Positions 25,953 through 33,050 of a DNA stretch of 64,000 nt are shown piece by piece. Where the stretch lies: positions 6,868 to 70,867 of the forward strand of contig ASKX01000003.1 of the NCBI GenBank assembly GCA_000398025.1. Reading direction: 5' to 3'. A program made the position numbers and the translations under genes. The notes beneath the pieces were generated by a model. The model ran no database searches. It saw nothing but the letters and a program-made list of their open reading frames with translations, and had not been told where the DNA came from. Source of the stretch: Candidatus Paceibacter normanii SCGC AAA255-P19 (GTDB lineage: Bacteria; Patescibacteriota; Minisyncoccia; Minisyncoccales; Paceibacteraceae). Every line of letters begins with the position of its first letter. Position 1 is the first letter of the stretch.

Positions 25953-26002
25953 CGAGCCCGCTTTGACGGGCGAAGGTGAAGAAGAAGAGAATCTTCTTCG
26001 AC
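25953..26002 (+). repeat. Bipartite palindromic element between tRNA-Cys and tRNA-Leu
   Basis: First palindrome GCCCG/CGGGC (25956-25971), linker GAAGGTGAA, second palindrome GAAGAAGA/TCTTCTTC with loop GAA (25981-25999), closing CGAC. It lies within the two-tRNA transcript. Confidence 0.8.
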
Positions 26003-26003
26003 T

Positions 26004-26086
26004 GCCCGGGTGGTGGAATGGTAGACACGCAAGACTTAAAATCTTGTAAGCGTAAGCTTGTGCGGGTTCGACTCCCGCCCCGGGCA
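26004..26086 (+). tRNA. tRNA-Leu(TAA)
   Basis: A class II tRNA. Acceptor GCCCGGG/CCCGGGC, anticodon stem CAAGA/TCTTG with loop CTTAAAA, variable arm AGCG-TAAG-CTT region, T-arm GCGGG/CCCGC. The discriminator is A. Confidence 0.96.
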
Positions 26087-26093
26087 TCAAAAA

Positions 26094-26115
26094 ACACCCT
26101 TTTGGGTGTATTTTT
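26094..26115 (+). terminator. Rho-independent terminator after tRNA-Leu
   Basis: ACACCC and GGGTGT form a 6-bp stem with loop TTTT, followed by ATTTTT. Confidence 0.85.
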
Positions 26116-26153
26116 GTTGAGGATTTTTTGTTGAAGATTATCTTCGGCAAATC

Positions 26154-26672
26154 TTAGTTTTCTAGGATTTCAATATAAGTTCTTTTAGCTCCAAAGCTTT
26201 TAGCTTCTCCATAGGAAGCAAACCAAATATCAAAATGATAATTACCTTTTGTCCAGTGCATTCTGTCTTCGACGACAAAGACTTTATCGCCATAAATTTC
26301 TGGCAATTTAATTTTGGTTCCAAAGGGAAGATAATTATTGGCGATGATGCCATCTCTTACCCAGGTACCAGCAGCTGTGATAAAGGGATCTTCATCGGTC
26401 TCCCAGGGAGAGCTAGAGTAGGCAGTAACAATTACCCTTAGCTTTCTAACTGGCTGTGAGGAAGGATTAAGAGGATTGGAGGTAGCGACTAAGCTATTGC
26501 CTTCAATTATTGTTAGACCGTTTGAATCTTCGGAAGCTAAAAAATCAGCCAGAACAGCGCCTTGGCTTTTTGACTCAAATACCGGTATCAATCCCAATAA
26601 AAGACCAGAAACAACTAAGCCAATTAAGAATTTTTGCCCTGCCAGAACAGGGAAACTTAAATGATAATCCAT
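26154..26672 (-). CDS. Exported 3D-domain protein (putative murein-active)
   Basis: A 172-residue protein with an N-terminal hydrophobic segment (about 13-32) and a C-terminal 3D domain (about 78-170), named after three conserved Asp residues: VTAYSSSPWETDEDPFITA, LPFGTKIKLP and FVVEDRMH are visible. The fold is shared with MltA-type lytic transglycosylases and YocH/RpfB-type secreted proteins, so peptidoglycan turnover is the likely role. It has its own consensus promoter and a hairpin just before its ATG. Confidence 0.8.
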   Translation of the reverse strand: MDYHLSFPVLAGQKFLIGLVVSGLLLGLIPVFESKSQGAVLADFLASEDSNGLTIIEGNSLVATSNPLNPSSQPVRKLRVIVTAYSSSPWETDEDPFITAAGTWVRDGIIANNYLPFGTKIKLPEIYGDKVFVVEDRMHWTKGNYHFDIWFASYGEAKSFGAKRTYIEILEN

Positions 26673-26677
26673 CTCGA

Positions 26678-26696
26678 AACCCCGTTTTAAGGGGTT
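26678..26696 (-). promoter_or_regulatory. Leader hairpin of the 3D-domain gene
   Basis: AACCCC and GGGGTT form a 6-bp stem, ending five bases before the ATG on the minus strand. It would occupy nearly the whole short leader. Confidence 0.5.
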
Positions 26697-26701
26697 CTAC
26701 T

Positions 26702-26730
26702 ATAATAACTTATTCAAAAGTCGATGTCAA
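26702..26730 (-). promoter_or_regulatory. Promoter of the 3D-domain gene
   Basis: On the minus strand, TTGACA (26730-26725) and TATTAT (26707-26702) are separated by 17 bases. Confidence 0.75.
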
Positions 26731-26762
26731 GGGCAGAAATGAGCGGGCGAAGAGATAAAATG

Positions 26763-26834
26763 AGCGGGAGACGGGGGTTGAACCCGCGATCTTCTCGTTG
26801 GCAACGAGACGTTCTACCACTGAACTACTCCCGC
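26763..26834 (-). tRNA. tRNA-Gly(GCC)
   Basis: Acceptor GCGGGAG/CTCCCGC, anticodon stem TCTCG/CGAGA with loop TTGCCAA, T-arm GCGGG/CCCGT region. The discriminator is U. It is the last of four tRNAs downstream of rplS. Confidence 0.95.
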
Positions 26835-26845
26835 CAGCAATTTTG

Positions 26846-26917
26846 TGCCGCGGGCCGGGATCGAACCGGCGACCCCATCTTTTTCAGAGATGTGCTCTAC
26901 CACTGAGCTACCGCGGC
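26846..26917 (-). tRNA. tRNA-Phe(GAA)
   Basis: Acceptor GCCGCGG/CCGCGGC, anticodon stem CATCT/AGATG with loop CTGAAAA, T-arm GCCGG/CCGGC. The discriminator is A; CCA is not encoded. Confidence 0.95.
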
Positions 26918-26922
26918 CTAAC

Positions 26923-26998
26923 TGGTGGGCACTGCAGGATTTGAACCTGCGACCTTCGCGATGTAAGCGCGACGCGCTAACCACTGCGCCAAGTGCCC
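26923..26998 (-). tRNA. tRNA-Val(TAC)
   Basis: Acceptor GGGCACT/AGTGCCC, anticodon stem TCGCG/CGCGA with loop CTTACAT, T-arm GCAGG/CCTGC. The discriminator is A and CCA is encoded. Confidence 0.95.
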
Positions 26999-27018
26999 CT
27001 ATAAATTTCCCTCTTTTG

Positions 27019-27101
27019 TGCCCAGGGAGGGACTCGAACCCTCACGCTCTTACGAGCATGGCACCTCAAGCCATTGTGTATACCTATTCCACCACCTGGG
27101 C
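27019..27101 (-). tRNA. tRNA-Leu(GAG)
   Basis: A class II tRNA. Acceptor GCCCAGG/CCTGGGC, anticodon stem ATGGC/GCCAT with loop TTGAGGT, variable arm GCTC/GAGC. The discriminator is A. Its first 18 bases (27084-27101) are also the last five codons and stop of rplS. Confidence 0.95.
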
Positions 27102-27461
27102 AGGCGCCTCAGATTCCCCTTTTTGTTTTAATTTGGCTTTTCTGCCTTTAGCTCCTCTCAAATAATAAAGTTTAGCTCTTCTGACTTTCCCCTTTTTTAT
27201 TACCTCTATCTTTTCAATGGTTGGGGAATGGATAGGGAAAATTCTTTCCACGCCAATTCCCGAAACCACTTTTCTTACGGTGACAGTGGTAGTTATTCCT
27301 TTGCCGTGTTTTCTGGCAAGAACTATCCCTTCAAAAACCTGAACCCTTTCTTTCCCTTTTTCCGTAATTTTCTGATGAACCCGAACCGTATCTCCCGGTC
27401 GAATGTCGGGTAAGTCAGTTTTTAATTGAGTTTTATTAAAAGTTTCTATTTTGGTAGGCAT
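27084..27461 (-). CDS. rplS: 50S ribosomal protein L19
   Basis: A large-subunit protein at the subunit interface. Typical blocks are [52 protein letters not shown] and [17 protein letters not shown]. At 125 residues it is slightly longer than usual because of a short tail, whose last residues (A-Q-V-V-E) are encoded by the 5' end of tRNA-Leu(GAG). The start overlaps the end of the RluA-family gene by 16 bases, so translation of the two is likely coupled. Confidence 0.95.
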   Translation of the reverse strand: MPTKIETFNKTQLKTDLPDIRPGDTVRVHQKITEKGKERVQVFEGIVLARKHGKGITTTVTVRKVVSGIGVERIFPIHSPTIEKIEVIKKGKVRRAKLYYLRGAKGRKAKLKQKGESEAPAQVVE

Positions 27462-28051
27462 AACTTTAATTCTTCAGGTAATTCTGATTTAAATTCTTTA
27501 ATTTTGCCACTGGGCAACTTTATCTTGAGCCAGCTGGCGTGGAGAAATTGCCTATTTAATCCCTTAGGGCAGGGCTGATTTTTGAAACCGTAAAGTTTAT
27601 CACCCAAAATTGGGTGACCCAAATAGACAAAATGGGCTCTAATTTGATGTTTTCTGCCAGTTTTGGGCTCAATCTCAATCAAATCATAATCCTTGAATCT
27701 TTGCAATGTTCTATATTTGGTCACGGCTTCCCTTTTTCCTTCAGCTTGGGGGTCTTGAGCCAAATATACTTTCTGTTTCCTTCTGTCTTTAGGGGAGCGA
27801 CCGAGCAAGGTTTTAATTTCTCCCTCTTTATTTTTCAAATTACCAACCACCAGGGCCAAATATTTCTTTTCAACTTTTCTTTCTTGGAATTGTTTTTGGA
27901 AAAATTCTAAACTTTCGTCGTTTTTAGCTACCAAGAGTATTCCTGAGGTGTCTTTATCTAATCTATGGACTCTTCTGGGAATTTCATCAGCATTTACTCC
28001 AGCCGGTTTATCAAAAACCCGTACATTCTCATCTTCATAAATAATTTTCAT
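27446..28051 (-). CDS. RluA-family RNA pseudouridine synthase
   Basis: A 201-residue enzyme without S4 domain. The catalytic motif [19 protein letters not shown] carries the nucleophilic Asp. [20 protein letters not shown] is the family's second signature. It isomerises uridine to pseudouridine in rRNA or tRNA; the target site cannot be told. The ATG lies one base after the discriminator of tRNA-Val(GAC), in the pattern A-C-ATG, and the N-terminus [19 protein letters not shown] is the expected one for the family. Confidence 0.9.
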   Translation of the reverse strand: MKIIYEDENVRVFDKPAGVNADEIPRRVHRLDKDTSGILLVAKNDESLEFFQKQFQERKVEKKYLALVVGNLKNKEGEIKTLLGRSPKDRRKQKVYLAQDPQAEGKREAVTKYRTLQRFKDYDLIEIEPKTGRKHQIRAHFVYLGHPILGDKLYGFKNQPCPKGLNRQFLHASWLKIKLPSGKIKEFKSELPEELKLCLPK

Positions 28052-28052
28052 G

Positions 28053-28126
28053 TGGGCGGTAGAGGACTTGAACCTCTGACCTCCTCAATGTCAGTGAGAC
28101 GCTCTAACCAACTGAGCTAACCGCCC
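28053..28126 (-). tRNA. tRNA-Val(GAC)
   Basis: Acceptor GGGCGGT/ACCGCCC, anticodon stem TCTCA/TGAGG with loop CTGACAT, T-arm AGAGG/CCTCT. The discriminator is A and the sequence continues C-ATG into the RluA-family gene. Confidence 0.94.
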
Positions 28127-28200
28127 CTTGGGCGATGAAGTTTACCTCTTCGGGTTTGCCTTCATCTAGGACCCGGCGTCCCGCAAGTGCGGGACTTGGG
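28127..28200. repeat. Palindromes between two tRNA genes
   Basis: GATGAAG (28132-28138) with CTTCATC (28153-28159), then the perfect hairpin GTCCCGC/GCGGGAC with loop AAGT (28170-28187). It is a variant arrangement of the same kind of short palindromes. It lies inside the tRNA-Ile/tRNA-Val transcript. Confidence 0.55.
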
Positions 28201-28202
28201 TG

Positions 28203-28274
28203 TGCGCGTGGAAGGGATCGAACCTTCTACTTCCTCTTTATAAGAGAGGCGTTCTACCAATGAACTACACGCGC
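28203..28274 (-). tRNA. tRNA-Ile(TAT)
   Basis: Acceptor GCGCGTG/CACGCGC, D-arm, anticodon stem CCTCT/AGAGG with loop CTTATAA, T-arm GAAGG/CCTTC. The discriminator is A. The anticodon is clearly TAT, which reads AUA directly instead of through a lysidine-modified CAT anticodon. It lies three bases after ftsH on the same strand. Confidence 0.93.
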
Positions 28275-28277
28275 TCG

Positions 28278-30167
28278 TTAAACACTTTTTACTTTTACTT
28301 TTACTGATCCTTTAGTCTTTGGCAAGGGCTTTTCTTTTGTTGTTTTCTTACCTCCTTTGATCAACTCCTCAAACTCTTCCCTTTCGATTGTCTCTTTTTC
28401 AATTAATCTTTTGGCAATTTTTTCCAGCAAAACCTTTCTTTTCATTAAAATTTTCTTTGCTTTAGTTTCAGCATCTTTAATAAATTTAGCCACTTCTTTA
28501 TCAATTTGAGTAGCTATCTTTTCAGAATAGTTTCTCTGTTCAGAAATCTCTTTTCCCAAAAAGATCATTTCTTCTTTTTCGCCAAAAGAAACTGGACCCA
28601 GGGATGACATGCCATATTCTTTAACTAATTTTCTGGCTAATTCTGAAGCTCTTTTAAGGTCGTTGGCTGCTCCCGTAGTAATTTCGCCAAACTTCAGCTT
28701 TTCTGCGCAATAACCGCCCAATAAAGTAGCCATTTCAGCCAAGAATTCTGATTTGGTTCTGATTTTTCTTTCTTCTTTGGGAAGTTTCAAAGTATAGCCG
28801 GCAGCTACCCCTCTAGCCATAATAGAAATTTTCCTTACTGGTTCTGTCTCCATTAAAGAGGTGGAAACCAAAGCATGGCCAGCTTCATGGAAAGCCGCAA
28901 TTTCTTTTTCTTTTTTAGATAAAACATGACTTTTTCTTTCTGGTCCCAATAAAACTTTTTCGATTGATTCCAATAATTCTTCTTGGAAAATTTGCTTTTT
29001 ATTTCTTCTGGCTGCCAAAATAGCAGCTTCATTTACTACGTTAGCTAAGTCCGCCCCGGAAAACCCTGGAGTTCTCTCGGCCACCTCTCTTAAATTAATA
29101 TTGAGAGCCAAAGGTTTTCCTCGGCAGTGAATTTTTAAGATCTCTTGCCGGTCATTAATATCTGGTAAATCCAAGACTACTCTTCTATCAAACCTGCCCG
29201 GCCTTAATAAAGCTGGGTCTAAAACATCGGGCCGATTGGTAGCTGATATCACTATCCGGGTGTCATCTCTCTCAAAACCATCCATTTCCACTAAAATTTG
29301 ATTCAAAGTTTGCTCTCTTTCATCGTGTCCCCCGCCAATTCCTGCCCCTCTCAATCGACCGACAGCATCTAGTTCGTCAATAAAAATTACCGCCCTCCCT
29401 GCCTTTTTAGCGGTAGAAAAAAGGTCCCGGACTCTGCTGGCTCCCACCCCGACGAACATCTCGACGAATTCTGAACCAGAAATAGAGAAAAAAGGTACCC
29501 CGGCCTCAGAGGCGACAGCGCGGGATAAAAGGGTCTTGCCAGTTCCGGGTGGTCCGACTAGCAAGACGCCGCGGGGAATTCTGGCTCCCATTTGAAGATA
29601 TTTTTTAGGGTTTCTTAGGAAATCAACTACTTCTTCCAGTTCCTCTTTAGCTTCTTTGAGGCCAGCTACGTCTTTGAAAGTAATTTTTTCTTTGGGATGG
29701 CCTTCGGCCCCAAAAAGGCGAGCTTTAGCCCTGGTAAAGTCAAAGGCCTGAGTGGCTCCGGTTTTGGCTTGGCGGAAAATCATCCAGAAGAAAAAACCAA
29801 AAAATAAAAGCGGCAACAAGATTAACAGAACTGGACCCAGCCAAACCATTGCCCCTCCTTCTTTTTTTGTTTTAATTTCTACTTCCTTTAGCTTTTCTTT
29901 ATCTACTCCGTAATTTATCAAAGACTGGGAGAGAGCCAGCTCCGTTTCTTTGCGAGAGCGGGCTTTAGAATCATCTTGATAGATAATTTGGAGTTCGTCG
30001 CCGGTGACGGTAATCTTTTTAATCTTTCCTTGGTTAACTTCTTCTGCCAACTGAGTAATTGATAATTCCTTCCCTTTTTCAAAGGGCTGGGAAAATAAGG
30101 TAAAAAGCCCGGAGATGACCAGAAAAATCAACAAAATAAAAACAAAATTTTTAACTAAATTCTTCAT
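28278..30167 (-). CDS. ftsH: ATP-dependent zinc metalloprotease FtsH
   Basis: A hexameric membrane AAA+ protease degrading membrane and regulatory proteins. It has two N-terminal membrane segments (about 7-26 and 108-132) around a short extracytoplasmic domain. The AAA module has Walker A GPPGTGKT, Walker [12 protein letters not shown] and the second region of homology ([20 protein letters not shown]). The protease domain has the zinc motif HEAGH (about residue 429). The 629-residue length is normal. No separate promoter is seen for the following tRNA-Ile, so ftsH and the downstream tRNA/RluA/rplS genes may form one long transcript. Confidence 0.96.
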   Translation of the reverse strand: MKNLVKNFVFILLIFLVISGLFTLFSQPFEKGKELSITQLAEEVNQGKIKKITVTGDELQIIYQDDSKARSRKETELALSQSLINYGVDKEKLKEVEIKTKKEGGAMVWLGPVLLILLPLLFFGFFFWMIFRQAKTGATQAFDFTRAKARLFGAEGHPKEKITFKDVAGLKEAKEELEEVVDFLRNPKKYLQMGARIPRGVLLVGPPGTGKTLLSRAVASEAGVPFFSISGSEFVEMFVGVGASRVRDLFSTAKKAGRAVIFIDELDAVGRLRGAGIGGGHDEREQTLNQILVEMDGFERDDTRIVISATNRPDVLDPALLRPGRFDRRVVLDLPDINDRQEILKIHCRGKPLALNINLREVAERTPGFSGADLANVVNEAAILAARRNKKQIFQEELLESIEKVLLGPERKSHVLSKKEKEIAAFHEAGHALVSTSLMETEPVRKISIMARGVAAGYTLKLPKEERKIRTKSEFLAEMATLLGGYCAEKLKFGEITTGAANDLKRASELARKLVKEYGMSSLGPVSFGEKEEMIFLGKEISEQRNYSEKIATQIDKEVAKFIKDAETKAKKILMKRKVLLEKIAKRLIEKETIEREEFEELIKGGKKTTKEKPLPKTKGSVKVKVKSV

Positions 30168-30174
30168 CTACCAA

Positions 30175-30223
30175 GATTTTAATTTATTAAAATCGCAGGT
30201 GGAAATGAAACTTTAGTTTCATT
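30175..30223 (+). repeat. Bipartite palindromic element upstream of ftsH
   Basis: First palindrome GATTTTAA/TTAAAATC with loop TTTA (30175-30194), linker GCAGGTGGA, second palindrome AATGAAAC/GTTTCATT with loop TTTA (30204-30223). Confidence 0.75.
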
Positions 30224-30277
30224 AACTATTCTTAATTTTAACTAAAAATTTTCTAAAAATCAAGGCAAAAAAGTGAA

Positions 30278-30324
30278 AACCCCGGGGAGAGATGCTTTTG
30301 TGAGCAGATCTCTCCGCCAGGGTT
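30278..30324 (-). terminator. Long-stem terminator of the minus-strand cassette gene
   Basis: The arms 30278-30293 and 30308-30324 (core GGAGAGAT/ATCTCTCC plus outer AACCC/GGGTT) form a stem of about 14-16 bp. On the minus strand TTTTCACTTTTTT follows. It ends the gene at 30350. Confidence 0.8.
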
Positions 30325-30349
30325 CTCTGAGTAGTTGAGCGATTGCGGG

Positions 30350-31243
30350 CTACTTGGCAGCGTTGGGCGCGTTGGAGCGTTGGTGTTCTCGCAGGATCCG
30401 TTGGACCTCTGGGCAATTCGATTCCATCTTTGCCCAGGCCTTGAAAAGGTGGGGTACCGGGTCAAGACTGCTCTGAGTCAGCCGACCCAGAGAAACCATT
30501 TGCCCTTCCCTTACCCCGAATTTATTTTCGGGGTCGAGCACCTTTTCGTAGATAGCCGTCTTCTCCTTTGGTTTGATAAGGATGGTGATGCCGAATGATG
30601 CTTGGACGGTTTGTCCATTTGTCATCTTGTGGCGCAGGCTCAGGAAATACATCCTGATCCTGATTTCCTCCTCAATGACGCCAAGGAGTACCTTTGTCGC
30701 GATGCCATCGTTCCAGGGGGTTATATCACCCTCCAAAGCATCAACAACCACTTGCCGATGGGCCCACCGCTTTTGGAACCAATCAGGGGTCTTGGAGAGT
30801 AAAAGCCAATCGTCTGGCAAATTCCCTTTCACCTTGTATCCACTATCAAAGTGGATTTTAGGTTCCCCTTTTGGTTCCTGGGATGGTATGACCTCTACCC
30901 GTATGATTTCACCAGGGACGAAATCCCCAATAATGTCTACGAGTCCGCCTTTTTCCAGTACTTCCGGGAAAGGCGTATGAGCCATAGTGCTGAAAAATTC
31001 GGCGGCGCCCTTCCAGTCGTCTGCTTGAGCGAAGATCAGCCTTTGGGTCGATGCCGACCCTGGTTGTGGTCTCTGGACTATTGGTCTCCGGACTGTTGGT
31101 TTCTGGACTGTTGTCCTCGGCGTGGTGACTGCCGGTTCTTTCACGCCAGTCTCTTCGGCTAGTGCCTGCTGAGCCAGCTTGTGTCCTTGCTCCTTTGCTT
31201 CCCTCGCTGTCTTTCTACCCCTTTTGTTATTGTTGTCGCTCAT
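30350..31243 (-). CDS. Unknown protein of the divergent cassette
   Basis: Not recognised. A 297-residue soluble protein. Residues 1-70 are basic, Ala/Gln/Thr/Pro-rich and probably disordered; the rest (about 72-290) looks like one compact globular domain (DDWKGAAEFFSTMAHTPFPE, GTLTQ-like end region VSLGRLTQSSLDPVPHLFKA). It has no cysteine-rich or membrane region. Base composition is clearly more GC-rich than its neighbours. It has an AAAGGAGGT ribosome-binding site, a perfect consensus promoter, a structured leader and a strong terminator, features rare in this window. It may be acquired DNA. Confidence 0.6.
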   Translation of the reverse strand: MSDNNNKRGRKTAREAKEQGHKLAQQALAEETGVKEPAVTTPRTTVQKPTVRRPIVQRPQPGSASTQRLIFAQADDWKGAAEFFSTMAHTPFPEVLEKGGLVDIIGDFVPGEIIRVEVIPSQEPKGEPKIHFDSGYKVKGNLPDDWLLLSKTPDWFQKRWAHRQVVVDALEGDITPWNDGIATKVLLGVIEEEIRIRMYFLSLRHKMTNGQTVQASFGITILIKPKEKTAIYEKVLDPENKFGVREGQMVSLGRLTQSSLDPVPHLFKAWAKMESNCPEVQRILREHQRSNAPNAAK

Positions 31244-31247
31244 TATA

Positions 31248-31256
31248 AGTTACCTC
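31248..31256 (-). promoter_or_regulatory. Strong Shine-Dalgarno site
   Basis: On the minus strand AAAGGAGGT lies a few bases before the ATG of the unknown cassette gene. Most genes in this window lack such a site. Confidence 0.7.
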
Positions 31257-31271
31257 CTTTCATACTTACCA

Positions 31272-31344
31272 AACCCTTTGGGTTCGATAGCTAGCTGGCG
31301 GGGGACTATAAAATCCCTAACCAATTAGCTATCCCCAAAGGGTT
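31272..31344 (-). promoter_or_regulatory. Large stem-loop in the leader of the unknown cassette gene
   Basis: AACCCTTTGGG (31272-31282) plus ATAGCTA (31287-31293) pair with TAGCTAT (31326-31332) plus CCCAAAGGGTT (31334-31344), giving an interrupted 18-bp stem around about 32 bases. It lies between the promoter and the Shine-Dalgarno site, so it may be a regulatory RNA structure. Confidence 0.6.
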
Positions 31345-31392
31345 ATCAATCATTTTAGAAACTTCGATTTTTAAAGGGCCTTCAATGGTTTT

Positions 31393-31421
31393 ATTATATA
31401 CAATTATTTCGATTTTGTCAA
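31393..31421 (-). promoter_or_regulatory. Perfect consensus promoter, leftward
   Basis: On the minus strand TTGACA (31421-31416) and TATAAT (31398-31393) are separated by exactly 17 bases, driving the gene at 30350-31243. Confidence 0.85.
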
Positions 31422-31427
31422 TAGCTC

Positions 31428-31456
31428 TTGACAAAACCGAAATAAATAATTATAAT
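31428..31456 (+). promoter_or_regulatory. Perfect consensus promoter, rightward
   Basis: TTGACA (31428-31433) and TATAAT (31451-31456), 17-base spacer. It mirrors the leftward promoter: the two -35 boxes are six bases apart at the centre of an inverted repeat. Confidence 0.85.
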
Positions 31457-31494
31457 TTAGATACGTAATTTGTTAATTGAATAAGGAGGTAAAG

Positions 31495-33012
31495 ATGGAA
31501 AAGGCTAGATTGCCGTTTTTCTTAGGCGACCCTCGGAAAAGATTTGACTTAATTTCTTCTTATAATCGCAGAGTCGTTGGTCTCTGTGATGGGCAGTTTT
31601 GTTTCTCCTGTAATCCTGATGAGAGGGGAAAATTAGTGGGCTTTGATGGAGGACCGTTAGAGGTAATGCTTCAGCTTCAGTCAAGGACAAACCCTTTTGG
31701 ACCTCCAAGAGAATATTACCTTGCCCATTTAGTGTTTGTTCCGGAGCAGGAGAAGGAAGAAATAATTACAGGAGCAGCGTCCGATGAAGCAATTGAGTTC
31801 GACGCTTCCTACAATGCCGTTCTCTATATCTGCGGAGGGACAAGGGTTTTGGTAGATCCAGGATCGATGGCTCTTACCAATGGAAGTGTAGAAGGGTTGG
31901 CTAAATTAATTGAGGTCTACCGTCCAACTGTGGTAATAATTACTCACGGCCACCAGGACCACTGGCGAAACTTAGATCTGTTGGAAAAGTTGGGAATACC
32001 AGTTTACCTTACCCCTTTGCCCAATAGATTGATTTCCCACACCGCCAGGATAGAGAAGAATTACGCTTTGCAGAAGATATTAAGAAAGGGAAGAGCTCAG
32101 CTGATCGACCCAGGAGACACAATAGACCTGGGAGAGATGAAAATTTTCACCTTCCCAGTTCCTCATACTATCCCTGAAGCAATGGGTCTATTGCTAGCAG
32201 GGGAAAGGAGAGCCGTGCATCTTGGCGATTTCAGGTTAGGTGAAGGAGTGGAAAAGGCTGAAATAATAACCACTCTGCGAGCCATTGCCAAGAGAAAGGT
32301 TGACTTCGTTGCCGTTAACGTAGTCAACTGCCACCTGGAAGGTTACGCTGAGCCTGAGTCGATGGTCGTTAACTCTATCACCAATGTTATGGTAGAGGCG
32401 AAAGGGAGAGTGGTTGTAACTTGCTTTTCCACTAACGTGGAAAGGATAGGAAGTATAGCGGAAGTGGCCCAGGCCCAGGGAAGAAATGTGTATTTCTTGG
32501 GTACCGGCATGCGACGCGCTCACCTGGAGTTAGCCCGAGAAGGATTGGAGTACGGAGGTGATGAAAACGATATCTCCCAGCCCAACTCCCTAATTTTTGT
32601 CAGCGGCTGTCAAGCCGAGGAAAATTCTATCCTGGAAAGGACATTGGAAGAGAGACCGCCTTACCAACCACAGGAATCGGATACGCTCGTTTTTTCGAGC
32701 AGAGACGTTCCAGGGAACGAAGTCCCCATCAGAGCACTGATCCAGAAACTTACTCCAAAAGTGAGCACAGTGTTCATCTATAAAGGGGAGAGAATCAGGA
32801 TCGGCTTGGAAGAGAACCAAAAGATTAAGGAAATTGATTGTCATGCCACCGGGCATGGAAAGGAAAAGGATACTGAGTTAGTGATTCTAGATACTCTTCA
32901 ACCAAAAGAAGTTCTTCCTATTCCTCAAGAAGGGGAAGGATTTGAGGCCTTCAAGGAGATGGCTGAAGGAGTAGGGATTAAAATAATCAGTGAACGAGTT
33001 GTTGAAATTTAA
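31495..33012 (+). CDS. RNase J-like metallo-beta-lactamase/beta-CASP protein
   Basis: A 505-residue protein. An unusual N-terminal region (about 1-85) precedes the metallo-beta-lactamase core with HGHQDH (about 146-151) and a later His/Asp pair (AVHLGDFRLG). A beta-CASP-like part follows (VVVTCFSTNVERIGSIAEVA), and the C-terminal HATGHGKEKDTELVILDTL aligns with the closing motif of RNase J. The family has 5'-3' exo- and endoribonuclease activity. ATG 31495 is chosen for the AAGGAGGT site four bases upstream; an in-frame TTG lies at 31477. It may instead be a divergent nuclease of the same fold. Confidence 0.75.
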   Translation: MEKARLPFFLGDPRKRFDLISSYNRRVVGLCDGQFCFSCNPDERGKLVGFDGGPLEVMLQLQSRTNPFGPPREYYLAHLVFVPEQEKEEIITGAASDEAIEFDASYNAVLYICGGTRVLVDPGSMALTNGSVEGLAKLIEVYRPTVVIITHGHQDHWRNLDLLEKLGIPVYLTPLPNRLISHTARIEKNYALQKILRKGRAQLIDPGDTIDLGEMKIFTFPVPHTIPEAMGLLLAGERRAVHLGDFRLGEGVEKAEIITTLRAIAKRKVDFVAVNVVNCHLEGYAEPESMVVNSITNVMVEAKGRVVVTCFSTNVERIGSIAEVAQAQGRNVYFLGTGMRRAHLELAREGLEYGGDENDISQPNSLIFVSGCQAEENSILERTLEERPPYQPQESDTLVFSSRDVPGNEVPIRALIQKLTPKVSTVFIYKGERIRIGLEENQKIKEIDCHATGHGKEKDTELVILDTLQPKEVLPIPQEGEGFEAFKEMAEGVGIKIISERVVEI

Positions 33013-33018
33013 TGTTTT

Positions 33019-33042
33019 GGGCGTCCAAGAAATTGGGCGCCC
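33019..33042 (+). terminator. Strong terminator of the RNase J-like gene
   Basis: GGGCGTCCAA and TTGGGCGCCC form a 10-bp stem (one G-U pair) closed by a GAAA tetraloop. It lies seven bases after the stop. The downstream T-tract is weak, and the gene on the other side (truD) is convergent. Confidence 0.75.
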
Positions 33043-33050
33043 TTCTACGT

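Noticed and set aside
26845..27165. Open frame giving a protein with AGIEPATP and LQDLNLRPSRC
   Set aside because: This is the opposite strand of the tRNA-Phe, tRNA-Val and tRNA-Leu genes; such peptides are well-known false genes made from antisense tRNA.
30222..30465. Small minus-strand frames downstream of the cassette gene
   Set aside because: They overlap the end of the cassette gene and its terminator in other frames and show no protein-like features.
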